NCBI GenBank assembly: GCA_016297915.1
Contig: JAEDFU010000022.1
Coordinates: forward strand, 1 to 12,713
Direction of reading: 5' to 3'
Source of the DNA: Clostridia bacterium
GTDB lineage: Bacteria; Bacillota; Clostridia; Christensenellales; UBA1242
Length of the DNA stretch: 12,713 nucleotides
Shown: positions 6,343-12,713 of the stretch, piece by piece
Layout of the letters: each line of letters starts with the position of its first letter
How positions within the stretch are numbered: the stretch's first letter is position 1
The notes under the pieces: generated by a model
The model's input: the letters and a program-made list of their open reading frames with translations, nothing else
What the model was told of the DNA's origin: nothing
Databases searched by the model: none
Translations under genes and position numbers: made by a program

Positions 6343-6925
6343 ACTCGAAGTCCAAAAAAATGATAAGAATAGAGTTAACCTATATCTTGACGACCGGTTT
6401 TATAGCGGAATTCCAGCCGAACTTGTGTATTTGGAACATTTGAAAACGGGCATGGAAATTGATGAGAGTGAGCTGGAAAAAATTGTTTTTGAAAACGAAA
6501 AAAGCAAGGCTCTATCTAGAGTAACCAAATATATTGGCTCTAGCCTCAAGACCCAAAAGCAAATTAGAGATTATCTCAAAAAGAAAGAGTATTCCCCCAA
6601 GACTATCTCATATGTAATTCAAAAACTCCTTGAGTATGATTATATTGATGACGAAAAATATGCCAAAGCATATGTCTTGACTTACGGCAAAAAGTATGGT
6701 AAATTAAAGTTGAAATCGCAACTCAAACAAAAAGGTGTTTGTGACGAGATAATAGAGGAAACTCTGGAGCAAAACCAAATTGATAGTATTGACGAGGTTG
6801 CAAACAAGTATCTCAAAAATAAGCTTTGGTCACCAGAGGTCAAACAAAAACTCATAAGATTTTTGTGCTCAAGAGGTTATGAGTTTGAAGATATAAATAG
6901 TTACATAAATAATTTGAATAAGTAG
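6329..6925 (+). CDS. recX: Regulatory protein RecX
   Basis: A 198-residue cytoplasmic protein, highly charged and all-helical after an N-terminal beta part (residues 1-40, ITKLEVQKN...VNLYLDD). The RecX-type three-helix repeats run from about residue 55 to the end, with typical segments SLKTQKQIRDYLKKKEYS, YIDDEKYAKAYV and SRGYEFEDINSYI. RecX binds RecA filaments and limits RecA activity; recA is not in this window. The start is GTG at 6329, inside the end of yigZ, supported by SD GAGGTG (6319-6324) four bases upstream. The 14-bp overlap in another frame indicates coupled expression. Length is within the family range, and I see no sign of degradation. Confidence 0.9.
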   Translation: MKITKLEVQKNDKNRVNLYLDDRFYSGIPAELVYLEHLKTGMEIDESELEKIVFENEKSKALSRVTKYIGSSLKTQKQIRDYLKKKEYSPKTISYVIQKLLEYDYIDDEKYAKAYVLTYGKKYGKLKLKSQLKQKGVCDEIIEETLEQNQIDSIDEVANKYLKNKLWSPEVKQKLIRFLCSRGYEFEDINSYINNLNK

Positions 6926-6933
6926 GGTGAATT

Positions 6934-7335
6934 ATGTTAGTAGGAATTGATGTATTGGATGTAGTAAGAATGGAAAAATTTGTTCAGAACGAACATTTCC
7001 TAGAAAAATACTTTACGCCATATGAGATAGAGTATGTTGCCAAGACTTACAGACAAACTCTAAGCTTGGCTGGAATATATGCTGCCAAAGAGGCTTTTTT
7101 GAAAGCACTTGGAATTGGCATTGGTGGCGGAATAAATCTAAACGAGATTGAGATTAATCATGAGCCAAGTGGCAAGCCGTATCTCAAGGTTATCTCTGGC
7201 AAAGGTCAGATAATGCTCAAATCAATGAATGTCAAAGATATTCAAATAAGCATCTCACACTCGGATGAGATGGCAACATCAATTTGTGTAATTGAAACCG
7301 AGGCAAAATCGGATACTCCAAAAGCAGATAGTTAA
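6934..7335 (+). CDS. acpS: Holo-[acyl-carrier-protein] synthase (4'-phosphopantetheinyl transferase)
   Basis: A 133-residue enzyme that transfers the phosphopantetheine arm of CoA to a serine of apo-acyl carrier protein, needed for fatty acid synthesis. The metal-binding residues are visible: D6 in GIDVLDVVRM and E53 in YAAKEAFLKALG. The C-terminal substrate-loop motif ISISHSDEMATS with H109 is intact. It is slightly longer than typical AcpS (about 120) because of a polar C-terminal tail (TEAKSDTPKADS). SD AGGGTGA (6924-6930) overlaps the recX stop and the gap is 8 bp, so it is the third gene of the operon. Its TAA (7333-7335) lies in the loop of the terminator. In many Firmicutes acpS sits just upstream of alr and the endoA antitoxin/toxin pair; here alr is missing but the toxin follows. 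Confidence 0.95.
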   Translation: MLVGIDVLDVVRMEKFVQNEHFLEKYFTPYEIEYVAKTYRQTLSLAGIYAAKEAFLKALGIGIGGGINLNEIEINHEPSGKPYLKVISGKGQIMLKSMNVKDIQISISHSDEMATSICVIETEAKSDTPKADS

Positions 7336-7348
7336 TATCTGTTTTTTT
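7325..7348 (+). terminator. Terminator of the acpS operon, overlapping the stop codon
   Basis: CAGATA (7325-7330) pairs with TATCTG (7336-7341) around the 5-nt loop GTTAA, followed by T7 (7342-7348). A-U pairs before the stem can lengthen it. The acpS TAA is within the loop, so a terminating ribosome would cover the hairpin. Confidence 0.7.
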
Positions 7349-7467
7349 GTTGTCGAAAAAGGTCTCAAATTTGTAAGTTTTGTAAAACGCAAAATATTTG
7401 CTTATATTCAAAACTTAATTGCATAAATTATTTTTGATAGCAAAAACATTCAAAGGTCAATTTGTTT

Positions 7468-7683
7468 ATGAAAAAATTAAAAAATAAGAATAGAAGAGTC
7501 AAATCTGTAAATAATCATAAAACAAAATTACATCACAAAAGTTTGCGTTTTTGGCATAGTATGAGTAAGGACCTAACTGCCATTTATGATAGTTTGCGTC
7601 CTATATACGAAGAACTTGACAGTGACTTTCAAAAAATTGATGTGGTGGATTTAATTTATTATGAGAGATGGCTTAATGGATGA
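7468..7683 (+). CDS. Short basic protein in the MazF antitoxin position
   Basis: A 71-residue protein from the ATG at 7468; a TTG at 7462 in the same frame has better spacing from AAAGG (7452-7456) and is possible. The N-terminal third is strongly basic (KKLKNKNRRVK...HHKSLR), while the C-terminal half is acidic and probably helical (IYDSLRPIYEELDSDFQ, ending YERWLNG). Its last 8 bases overlap the mazF-type toxin gene, the usual place of the EndoAI-type antitoxin. It does not show the N-terminal ribbon-helix-helix of EndoAI, though the acidic C-terminal helix could be the toxin-binding part (EndoAI has a similar tail, as I recall). Antitoxin function is an inference from position. A 13-bp palindrome (GCAAA-ATA-TTTGC, 7389-7401) lies upstream and might be an operator; the promoter is not clear. 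Confidence 0.65.
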   Translation: MKKLKNKNRRVKSVNNHKTKLHHKSLRFWHSMSKDLTAIYDSLRPIYEELDSDFQKIDVVDLIYYERWLNG

Positions 7684-8017
7684 TATAAAGAGAGGGGAAT
7701 TATATTACGCTGACTTAAGTCCTGTTGTTGGAAGTGAGCAGGGTGGTGTAAGACCTGTTTTGATAGTTCAAAATGACATTGGAAATAAATATAGCCCCAC
7801 TGTTATCGTGGCGGCGATAACTAGCCAACTTAGCAAGGCAAAAATCCCGACCCATATTGAGCTTGGGGTTACTTATGGTCTGACAAAAGATAGTGTGCTA
7901 CTCCTTGAGCAGATTAGAACACTAGACAAAAGACGATTGCGAGAAAAGATTGGAATTTTGGACGACAAATGCATGAAAAATGTAAATCAAGCACTACTTA
8001 TATCTTTGGGATTTTGA
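7676..8017 (+). CDS. mazF: MazF/EndoA (PemK-like) endoribonuclease toxin
   Basis: A 113-residue PemK-family RNase that cleaves single-stranded mRNA at short sequence motifs. It is very close to Bacillus EndoA: RGELYYADLSPVVGSEQGG, then VRPVLIVQNDIGNKYSPT and VAAITSQ. R26 and T49 align with the catalytic R25 and T48 of the Bacillus enzyme, so it looks active. I chose ATG 7676 over the in-frame ATG 7661 because it gives the family's usual short N-terminus before RGE, overlaps the end of the preceding gene, and has a GAGAG (7663-7667) at suitable distance. The overlap indicates co-translation with the presumed antitoxin. The gene ends directly at a terminator. Confidence 0.93.
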   Translation: MDDIKRGELYYADLSPVVGSEQGGVRPVLIVQNDIGNKYSPTVIVAAITSQLSKAKIPTHIELGVTYGLTKDSVLLLEQIRTLDKRRLREKIGILDDKCMKNVNQALLISLGF

Positions 8018-8055
8018 AAAAATAGCATCTAAAAATTAATTGGATGCTATTTTTT
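8017..8055. terminator. Terminator after mazF, probably bidirectional
   Basis: A perfect 13-bp inverted repeat: AAAAAATAGCATC (8017-8029) and GATGCTATTTTTT (8043-8055), with a 13-nt AT-rich loop. It starts on the last base of the mazF TGA. Confidence 0.88.
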
Positions 8056-8083
8056 GTATAACTATCTACATAACAACTAAACT

Positions 8084-8111
8084 AGTTATATATATTTATA
8101 TAACTTTTTTT
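8084..8111 (+). terminator. Second, AT-only-stem terminator in tandem
   Basis: AGTTATATA (8084-8092) pairs with TATATAACT (8097-8105) around the tetraloop TATT, followed by T6 (8106-8111). The stem is weak in G+C but perfect. It could back up the preceding terminator and insulate the next operon's promoter, which starts 12 bp later. Confidence 0.5.
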
Positions 8112-8122
8112 GGCTTTAAGTA

Positions 8123-8150
8123 TTGACAATTTGACATAAATTGCTATAAT
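8123..8150 (+). promoter_or_regulatory. Strong promoter of the coiled-coil protein operon
   Basis: Consensus TTGACA (8123-8128), a 16-bp spacer and TATAAT (8145-8150) with an extended -10 TG at 8142-8143. A second TTGACA (8131-8136) sits inside the spacer as a direct repeat of the -35 box. The start site should fall near 8157. Confidence 0.85.
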
Positions 8151-8156
8151 TATAGT

Positions 8157-8180
8157 AACAAGAATTATGTTTTTCTTGTT
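8157..8180 (+). promoter_or_regulatory. Palindrome at the transcription start, next to the SD
   Basis: AACAAGAA (8157-8164) and TTCTTGTT (8173-8180) form a perfect 8-bp inverted repeat with an 8-nt loop. It begins at the predicted +1 and ends two bases before GGAGG (8183-8187). It could be an operator in DNA, or a 5' stem-loop that protects the mRNA or tunes access to the SD. Confidence 0.5.
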
Positions 8181-8191
8181 TTGGAGGAAGA

Positions 8192-9778
8192 ATGGAAACC
8201 AAATACAACTTAAGAATTAGCAAAATGTACGATGTAAATGACTTGTCTACTGCGGTTATTACTTCGCTTTCGAGTGAATATATTATCGACACAATCAAGG
8301 ACACTATCAAAAGATATAGTGGCGAGACTAACTTACAAGAATTCATCTCAAAATTTGCAGATTTGATTGACGAGAGTTACAATGTAAGTTTTTCGAGTAT
8401 GGAGGGTTGGCTTGCCAAAAAGACTGACACAAATTCGCAACTACTACAATTGATTGTTGATTTGGACAAGTACTTGGCAGAGAACAAAGCCATCAAAAAA
8501 GACTCCTTGATTATGGATTTTCAGACAAATTTTGCAAAGTATCTTATGCCTCTTGCTGGAATCAAAATTACCGAGGACTCAATTGATCTTGGCGATGTTG
8601 AAATCAAAAAGGAGTACATAACCTCAACTTTGGAACAGTTAAGACTACTTGATGAGGGTGTAACACTTTCGACACTAATGGGAATGAGTCTTGAATTTTC
8701 ACCAATGAACACCAAGGAAGACAAGAACAAGTTTGTTGAGAAAAAATTGTCTAGTATCAACAAAATTGCTACTAGCATCGAAATTACATTTGAAAATGAT
8801 TATGATAAGTTGCTAAGCCAAATTGTTAAGATGTACCAAAAATTCTATAATATCTGCTATAGTAGCTTAAATGACGGTGAAAAGGCAGAAAAAACTAGAC
8901 AGGTTATCAAAGAAATCAATCCTCATAGATTGGTTTTGGACGAACTTGAAAACAAACTTAGCAAGGCAAACGAACTCAAAAGACAACTTACTCTTCACAA
9001 AAATCAATTAACCAAAAAAATGCAAGACAAAGAGTCTGAGTTAGATAGTGTCAAGGCTCAAGGGTCGGACGATTTTGAACTTATGCAAAATAGTTTGGAT
9101 AGTGCATCGGCTGTTACAAATAGCTATGTTGACAAAATCGACTACTCAATTGATAGGATTAATACAATCGAAAGCAAAATTACTGAGCATTACAAGGTTT
9201 TGGACATGCTAGAAAATGCATTGAAGCCTGCTATCCCTGCTGAGGAAGAACTCAAGAGATATTCTGCAGTAACTTTTAAGATTCAAGAACTTATTGTAAA
9301 ACTTGAACAAAACAAAACTCAAATGACAAGTGCTGACAAAGATTTGAAAGTTGCAAACAAAGGCGCAAAAATTGGTCTTGAGACAATCCTTACTTATTCC
9401 AAGGAAATCAAGGATGTCTTTGTAAGAAATTCGATGATTGTTGCAATATTCAAGGCTGTTGATGCGCTTATAAACTTTGCAGAGAGTTCAAACAAAGCTG
9501 TTGCTCTTGACAAAATGCAAAAACTTACAGCCAAAGTATCTAAGTTTAGCGAACTAGAACAAAAATTCCGAGACGATTTGGTTATTTATCGTAGATTATC
9601 AAATGACCTTGTTAGAGATATATCTATTATCCTTGGCAAAGGTGTAACTGAGGAGGCTATGGTTAGCATAGTTGACTTGATTAATAAGTACTTAACTCAA
9701 TTAGAAACCCTATCCAAAAATCTCAACCAAAACAATCAAAAACAAATAGATGTACTAAGCACAGTATTGCAAGATTAG
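8192..9778 (+). CDS. Unassigned 528-residue helical/coiled-coil protein
   Basis: I do not recognise the family. The ATG at 8192 follows GGAGGA by a short spacer and is driven by a strong promoter. The protein is highly charged, with no signal peptide or membrane segment, so probably cytoplasmic. Residues 1-90 look globular (YDVNDLSTAVITSLSSEYI...). Heptad-like coiled coils run from about 248 to 290 and 312 to 345; the latter leads into a proline-containing turn (ALKPAIPAEEEL) and a further helical stretch to about 375. The 390-440 part is more hydrophobic (LETILTYSKEIKDVFVR, MIVAIFKAVDALINFAESS), and two more helical stretches fill 443-475 and 498-528. Cysteine is nearly absent. It is co-directional with the next gene across a 53-bp gap without terminator or promoter, so the two proteins probably act together. 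Overall shape suggests a scaffold or filament-associated protein; that is inference. Confidence 0.88.
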   Translation: METKYNLRISKMYDVNDLSTAVITSLSSEYIIDTIKDTIKRYSGETNLQEFISKFADLIDESYNVSFSSMEGWLAKKTDTNSQLLQLIVDLDKYLAENKAIKKDSLIMDFQTNFAKYLMPLAGIKITEDSIDLGDVEIKKEYITSTLEQLRLLDEGVTLSTLMGMSLEFSPMNTKEDKNKFVEKKLSSINKIATSIEITFENDYDKLLSQIVKMYQKFYNICYSSLNDGEKAEKTRQVIKEINPHRLVLDELENKLSKANELKRQLTLHKNQLTKKMQDKESELDSVKAQGSDDFELMQNSLDSASAVTNSYVDKIDYSIDRINTIESKITEHYKVLDMLENALKPAIPAEEELKRYSAVTFKIQELIVKLEQNKTQMTSADKDLKVANKGAKIGLETILTYSKEIKDVFVRNSMIVAIFKAVDALINFAESSNKAVALDKMQKLTAKVSKFSELEQKFRDDLVIYRRLSNDLVRDISIILGKGVTEEAMVSIVDLINKYLTQLETLSKNLNQNNQKQIDVLSTVLQD

Positions 9779-9831
9779 AAAAAAACGAATGAAAATGGAA
9801 TAAAAATCCAATAAAAAGAGGTTTAGAAAAA

Positions 9832-12713
9832 ATGGCTACACAATCAATGTTTGATAGACTATATGTCACTTACTATTACATTGAAAATGGTGAAACTAAA
9901 AAAGTGGAGAACCAAAAATTCTCCGAACTTACAGACGAGGAAAAGAAATCAATTACAGCCTTGTGTTTTTTGCCTGTTTATAACAAAGACGGTAGTTTGA
10001 GCAGTGGCAAACACGACATCAGCGAGTATATCACTGGATTTCCAATTTTAAGTGCGATTTATTATCCTGCACAATTTGATAAGATTAGTCTTTCAAAAAT
10101 CAAGGCTCAAAGTCCAATGCTTGAAAAAGTTTTTAGAACTGCAAGCACTGATCAAGAGAATATCAGGGACTTTGATGTTTCGGGTTTGAGAAAACTAAAG
10201 GTTAAATCTGATTCTAAGATTGCCGAAAATCTTGAGAGTGGGGCTTATAGACTACTTTCTGGTGACCAAACAGTAATTGAAGAAATCGCTGTTGAACCAA
10301 GGTCTATAAGTGCTACTAAGTCATCAACTAGACCTCAATATGCAAAATCGAGCGATGTAGAAAAGGCAATGGCTGAGCTTGCGCAAAAACTTCAAGCTAT
10401 TGAAGATGCTGTTAAATCAAAAGGTGATATTAGTCCAGAACAATTGGAAAAAATGCTTAAGAGATTCCCAACCAAGACCCAACTTCAAAATAGGCTTAAT
10501 GGACTTGTTGGAAAGATTACTGAGGAAGAGCTCAGTCAAATCAAAGAGGCAATACTCAATATCAATATTACAATTGACTCAACGCAGTTGATTTCGTCTG
10601 TCAATTCATCTTTTAATAGCGCTATCGAAAAAATTGGTGCTAAGTATGAAGCACAGGAAAACAAAGACCTCAAGAAAATCTTAGAAGCTTTGGACAAAAT
10701 TGCAGTTTCTGATCTTGACGAAAAGACCAAACAAGAAGAGATTTATAATATCTTCAAGCAAAAAATTCCTGGAATGATTGAGACTATTAATACTCTTGTT
10801 TTCAAGTATGGCGCAATGCTTGGCGAAAAGAATGGCGAGAACTTGGGTGCTAAAATTGATAGAGTAGAGGGCAAAGTTGACGGTATTGATCAAAAGGTTG
10901 ATAATATCGAAGCTGGCAACGAATTAATTATAGAAACTATTGGTCAATTTGCAGATAAATTCCCAGAGTATCTCAAGACTATGGACTTTAGCGAAGATAG
11001 CAAAAAGTTTATTCAAGAAACTTTCCAAACATATATAAATGAATTTGCTGCAAAAATCCAATCTGGTCATAGCGAAGAACTAAAGGAAATCAACGAAAAA
11101 CTTAGTAAAATGGTTACTAAGGATGACATCCAAAAAATCATTTATGAGAGTCTTGTATCAAGAGACGCAACTACATACAATCAAAATGTACAACTACTTA
11201 CAATCGTTTCAAATTTCATCACTAATACAATAATCGAAAAAATGGATGGAATCAAAGGTTTGTCCGAGATAGACCTAACTAATATCGAAAACAGATTCAT
11301 GAGTATATTTAATAACACTGAGTTTTCAACACTGCTAACTCAAATACTTAATGACTCTGAGTTTGCCAAAAAGGAAGATATCAATGACTTGGTTGATTAC
11401 ATGGGCAAATTGCACGCCGAAGAGCTAGAGAAAATCGAACAAGAACTAGGCAAAAAGTTTGAGGGATTTGCAAAACTCGAGGATATCGAGGCTCAATTTG
11501 CAAAGATGATTGGCAAAGACGAGAAAGGCGAGTTCTTTGGTTTAATTCCAGAATATATTAGCAAAAAGTTTGCAAATAGTCTTGCTGAGGTTGGCAAAGG
11601 CATGACCAAGGAAGAACTAATTGCATTGCTCAAATCACCACAAGGCATGGATTTAGTAAGAGAGGCTATTGGTATTGCCGGACTTGAGGGTAGTGCCGCT
11701 AGACAAGAAGCCGAAATCAAATCTATGAAAGAAACTTTGGAAAAAATTCTTGGTCGTATGTCTGCTGAGGACAAAAAAGACGAGGAAGGAAAAGACGACA
11801 AAAAGGATGAAATTCCTCAAAGAGATATTCCACATGTTGACGACAAAAAACTTGATGAGTTGCTAGGAATTGTTAAGGATATTCGTGATAACATGGGCAA
11901 AGCCACAAATCCTGAGACTATCAAGAATATAATTCAAATCTATATGGACTCTTACAATGCATCTCATGGAATGGCAAGAGGTGTATATTATGGCACAGAT
12001 TATGATCCTAGATACGCAGACTTAATGAGATTAAGATACGCTCCAATTGGCGTGCCTTACAATGTAGATATTCAAAATATCATAGCTCAAGTAATATCAA
12101 TAATGGGTTATCCATATCCTCCAAAACCTATCCCTGATGATAGAGACAAACTTATCGAGGAATACAAAAAACAAATTGCATTGGTTCAAGAACAAAACAA
12201 AAAACTTGAAGAGCAAAACAAAAAACTTGCAGAAGAAAACGAGAAGCTTAGAAAAGATGTGGAAGATTTGAAAAAGCAACTTGCTGAACACAAAGCCAAA
12301 GACAAAGATTCTGAGAAAGATGATGACAAAGATAAGGATAAGGAAGATAAAAACAAGAAAAAACAAACAACTCCTACTCCAAAACCACAACCTAAGCCAA
12401 AGCCTGAGCCAAAAACAAAGTTTGTAGTAGAATCCAGAAAGGCTCTCGAAAAATTGGCTGAGCCAAAATTGCCTTGGTACAAGCGCCTTGGCAACAAGAT
12501 TAAGAAAAATCCATTCCTATTTACACTATGTGGATTGGGTGTGGGTGCACTTGTCGCTGGTGCGGCTACTGTTATTGGTGTAGGCGGTATTGGTGCTGCT
12601 ATTGGCCTTATCAAAAATGCAAGCATGTGGTTCCAACCAACACTAGCACTACTCAAAAATGTAGGTATTGGTGCTGCTGCCCACATCGGTCTGACTGCCG
12701 GTGACAGTGAAGG
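9832..12713 (+). CDS. Very large coiled-coil protein with C-terminal membrane segment, 3' end beyond window
   Basis: An open frame of 960 codons with no stop before the window ends. ATG 9832 has SD AGAGG (9817-9821). No family recognised. In order: a globular N-terminal domain (1-150, start MATQSMFDRLYVTYYYIE); long charged helical segments (about 170-690), several of which open with a [TK]-K-x-[DE]-[IL] cap (TKTQL 214, TKDDI 429, KKEDI 513, KLEDI 548, TKEEL 592) and include a heptad stretch around IDRVEGKVDGIDQKVDNIE; a Tyr/Pro-rich patch (704-768); a coiled coil with near-identical heptads (773-823); an Asp/Lys run (820-845); a Lys/Pro linker (846-863); a basic juxtamembrane part (KRLGNKIKK); then a glycine-rich hydrophobic segment (895-927), with a second beginning after 932. 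There is no N-terminal signal peptide, so the bulk is probably cytoplasmic and tethered at its C-terminus. It is second in an operon with the 528-residue protein. Confidence 0.85.
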   Translation, partial: MATQSMFDRLYVTYYYIENGETKKVENQKFSELTDEEKKSITALCFLPVYNKDGSLSSGKHDISEYITGFPILSAIYYPAQFDKISLSKIKAQSPMLEKVFRTASTDQENIRDFDVSGLRKLKVKSDSKIAENLESGAYRLLSGDQTVIEEIAVEPRSISATKSSTRPQYAKSSDVEKAMAELAQKLQAIEDAVKSKGDISPEQLEKMLKRFPTKTQLQNRLNGLVGKITEEELSQIKEAILNINITIDSTQLISSVNSSFNSAIEKIGAKYEAQENKDLKKILEALDKIAVSDLDEKTKQEEIYNIFKQKIPGMIETINTLVFKYGAMLGEKNGENLGAKIDRVEGKVDGIDQKVDNIEAGNELIIETIGQFADKFPEYLKTMDFSEDSKKFIQETFQTYINEFAAKIQSGHSEELKEINEKLSKMVTKDDIQKIIYESLVSRDATTYNQNVQLLTIVSNFITNTIIEKMDGIKGLSEIDLTNIENRFMSIFNNTEFSTLLTQILNDSEFAKKEDINDLVDYMGKLHAEELEKIEQELGKKFEGFAKLEDIEAQFAKMIGKDEKGEFFGLIPEYISKKFANSLAEVGKGMTKEELIALLKSPQGMDLVREAIGIAGLEGSAARQEAEIKSMKETLEKILGRMSAEDKKDEEGKDDKKDEIPQRDIPHVDDKKLDELLGIVKDIRDNMGKATNPETIKNIIQIYMDSYNASHGMARGVYYGTDYDPRYADLMRLRYAPIGVPYNVDIQNIIAQVISIMGYPYPPKPIPDDRDKLIEEYKKQIALVQEQNKKLEEQNKKLAEENEKLRKDVEDLKKQLAEHKAKDKDSEKDDDKDKDKEDKNKKKQTTPTPKPQPKPKPEPKTKFVVESRKALEKLAEPKLPWYKRLGNKIKKNPFLFTLCGLGVGALVAGAATVIGVGGIGAAIGLIKNASMWFQPTLALLKNVGIGAAAHIGLTAGDSE
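12190..12252 (+). repeat. 21-bp tandem repeat encoding coiled-coil heptads
   Basis: Three consecutive 21-bp units (12190-12210, 12211-12231, 12232-12252) encode EQNKKLE, EQNKKLA and EENEKLR. The first two units differ at only three bases; the third has diverged. The unit length equals one heptad, so copy-number change would lengthen the coil without shifting the frame. Confidence 0.8.

Noticed and set aside
7661..7663. ATG 7661 as the start of the mazF gene
   Set aside because: It adds five residues not seen in close EndoA homologues, and its upstream sequence is a poor SD; ATG 7676 fits the family better.
8131..8150. Second TTGACA (8131-8136) as a functional -35 box
   Set aside because: It is only 8 bp from the -10 box; the upstream copy gives a 16-bp spacer.
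8192..9778. Assignment of the 528-residue protein to the TelA tellurite-resistance family or to phage tape-measure proteins
   Set aside because: Both are helical and of broadly similar composition, but I could not point to a conserved motif; no phage genes surround it.
12097..12686. Long minus-strand frames opposite the large coiled-coil gene
   Set aside because: They are low-complexity Phe/Leu/Ser-rich shadows of the repetitive lysine/glutamate codons on the plus strand.
1..12713. Mobile element, integrase, attachment site or CRISPR array
   Set aside because: No transposase or integrase coding region, no long terminal inverted repeats and no regularly spaced direct repeats were seen; the XRE module alone is not enough to call a mobile element.

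Overview
The window is AT-rich (roughly one third G+C by eye), uses strong GGAGG-type ribosome binding sites, standard TAA/TAG/TGA stops, AGA-rich arginine codons and TTGACA/TATAAT promoters. Together with an acpS - antitoxin slot - mazF order and a GGGtGRT/NifU-like pair, this points to a low-GC, probably anaerobic Firmicute of the clostridial type, perhaps an uncultured gut lineage. No tRNA, rRNA, CRISPR array, insertion sequence or integrase was seen.

Layout. (1) Positions 1-1040 hold a small accessory module: a 67-residue XRE repressor on the minus strand, divergent from a four-helix membrane protein on the plus strand. Two near-identical palindromic operators sit in the spacers of the two face-to-face promoters. 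The repressor mRNA appears leaderless. The membrane protein is split by a frame change at an A7 tract. A bidirectional terminator separates this module from the next. (2) 1043-3740 (minus) is an ABC exporter operon: one ATPase and two different ABC-2 permeases of the COG4586/COG4587/COG3694 type. It is preceded by its own promoter and a leader with a strong intrinsic-terminator hairpin, so attenuation is likely. (3) 3787-5578 (minus) is a two-gene operon encoding a NifU-like Fe-S scaffold protein and a GGGtGRT protein, closed by a clean terminator. (4) 5690-7348 (plus) is a tight housekeeping operon: yigZ/IMPACT, recX, acpS. (5) 7468-8111 (plus) is a MazF/EndoA RNase toxin gene with a short basic protein in the antitoxin position that does not look like the usual ribbon-helix-helix antitoxin; two terminators follow. 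(6) 8123 to the window end (plus) is a strongly promoted operon of two large, mostly helical proteins that I cannot assign to a family. The second runs off the window and carries heptad repeats, a lysine/proline linker and a glycine-rich membrane segment.

How they work together. Regions 2 to 5 are ordinary cellular functions with clear local regulation. The two parts most likely to repay study are the XRE/membrane-protein module at the left edge and the unassigned coiled-coil operon at the right edge. The latter looks like a cytoplasmic helical protein paired with a membrane-anchored filamentous or scaffold-like protein; that reading is inference from architecture only.
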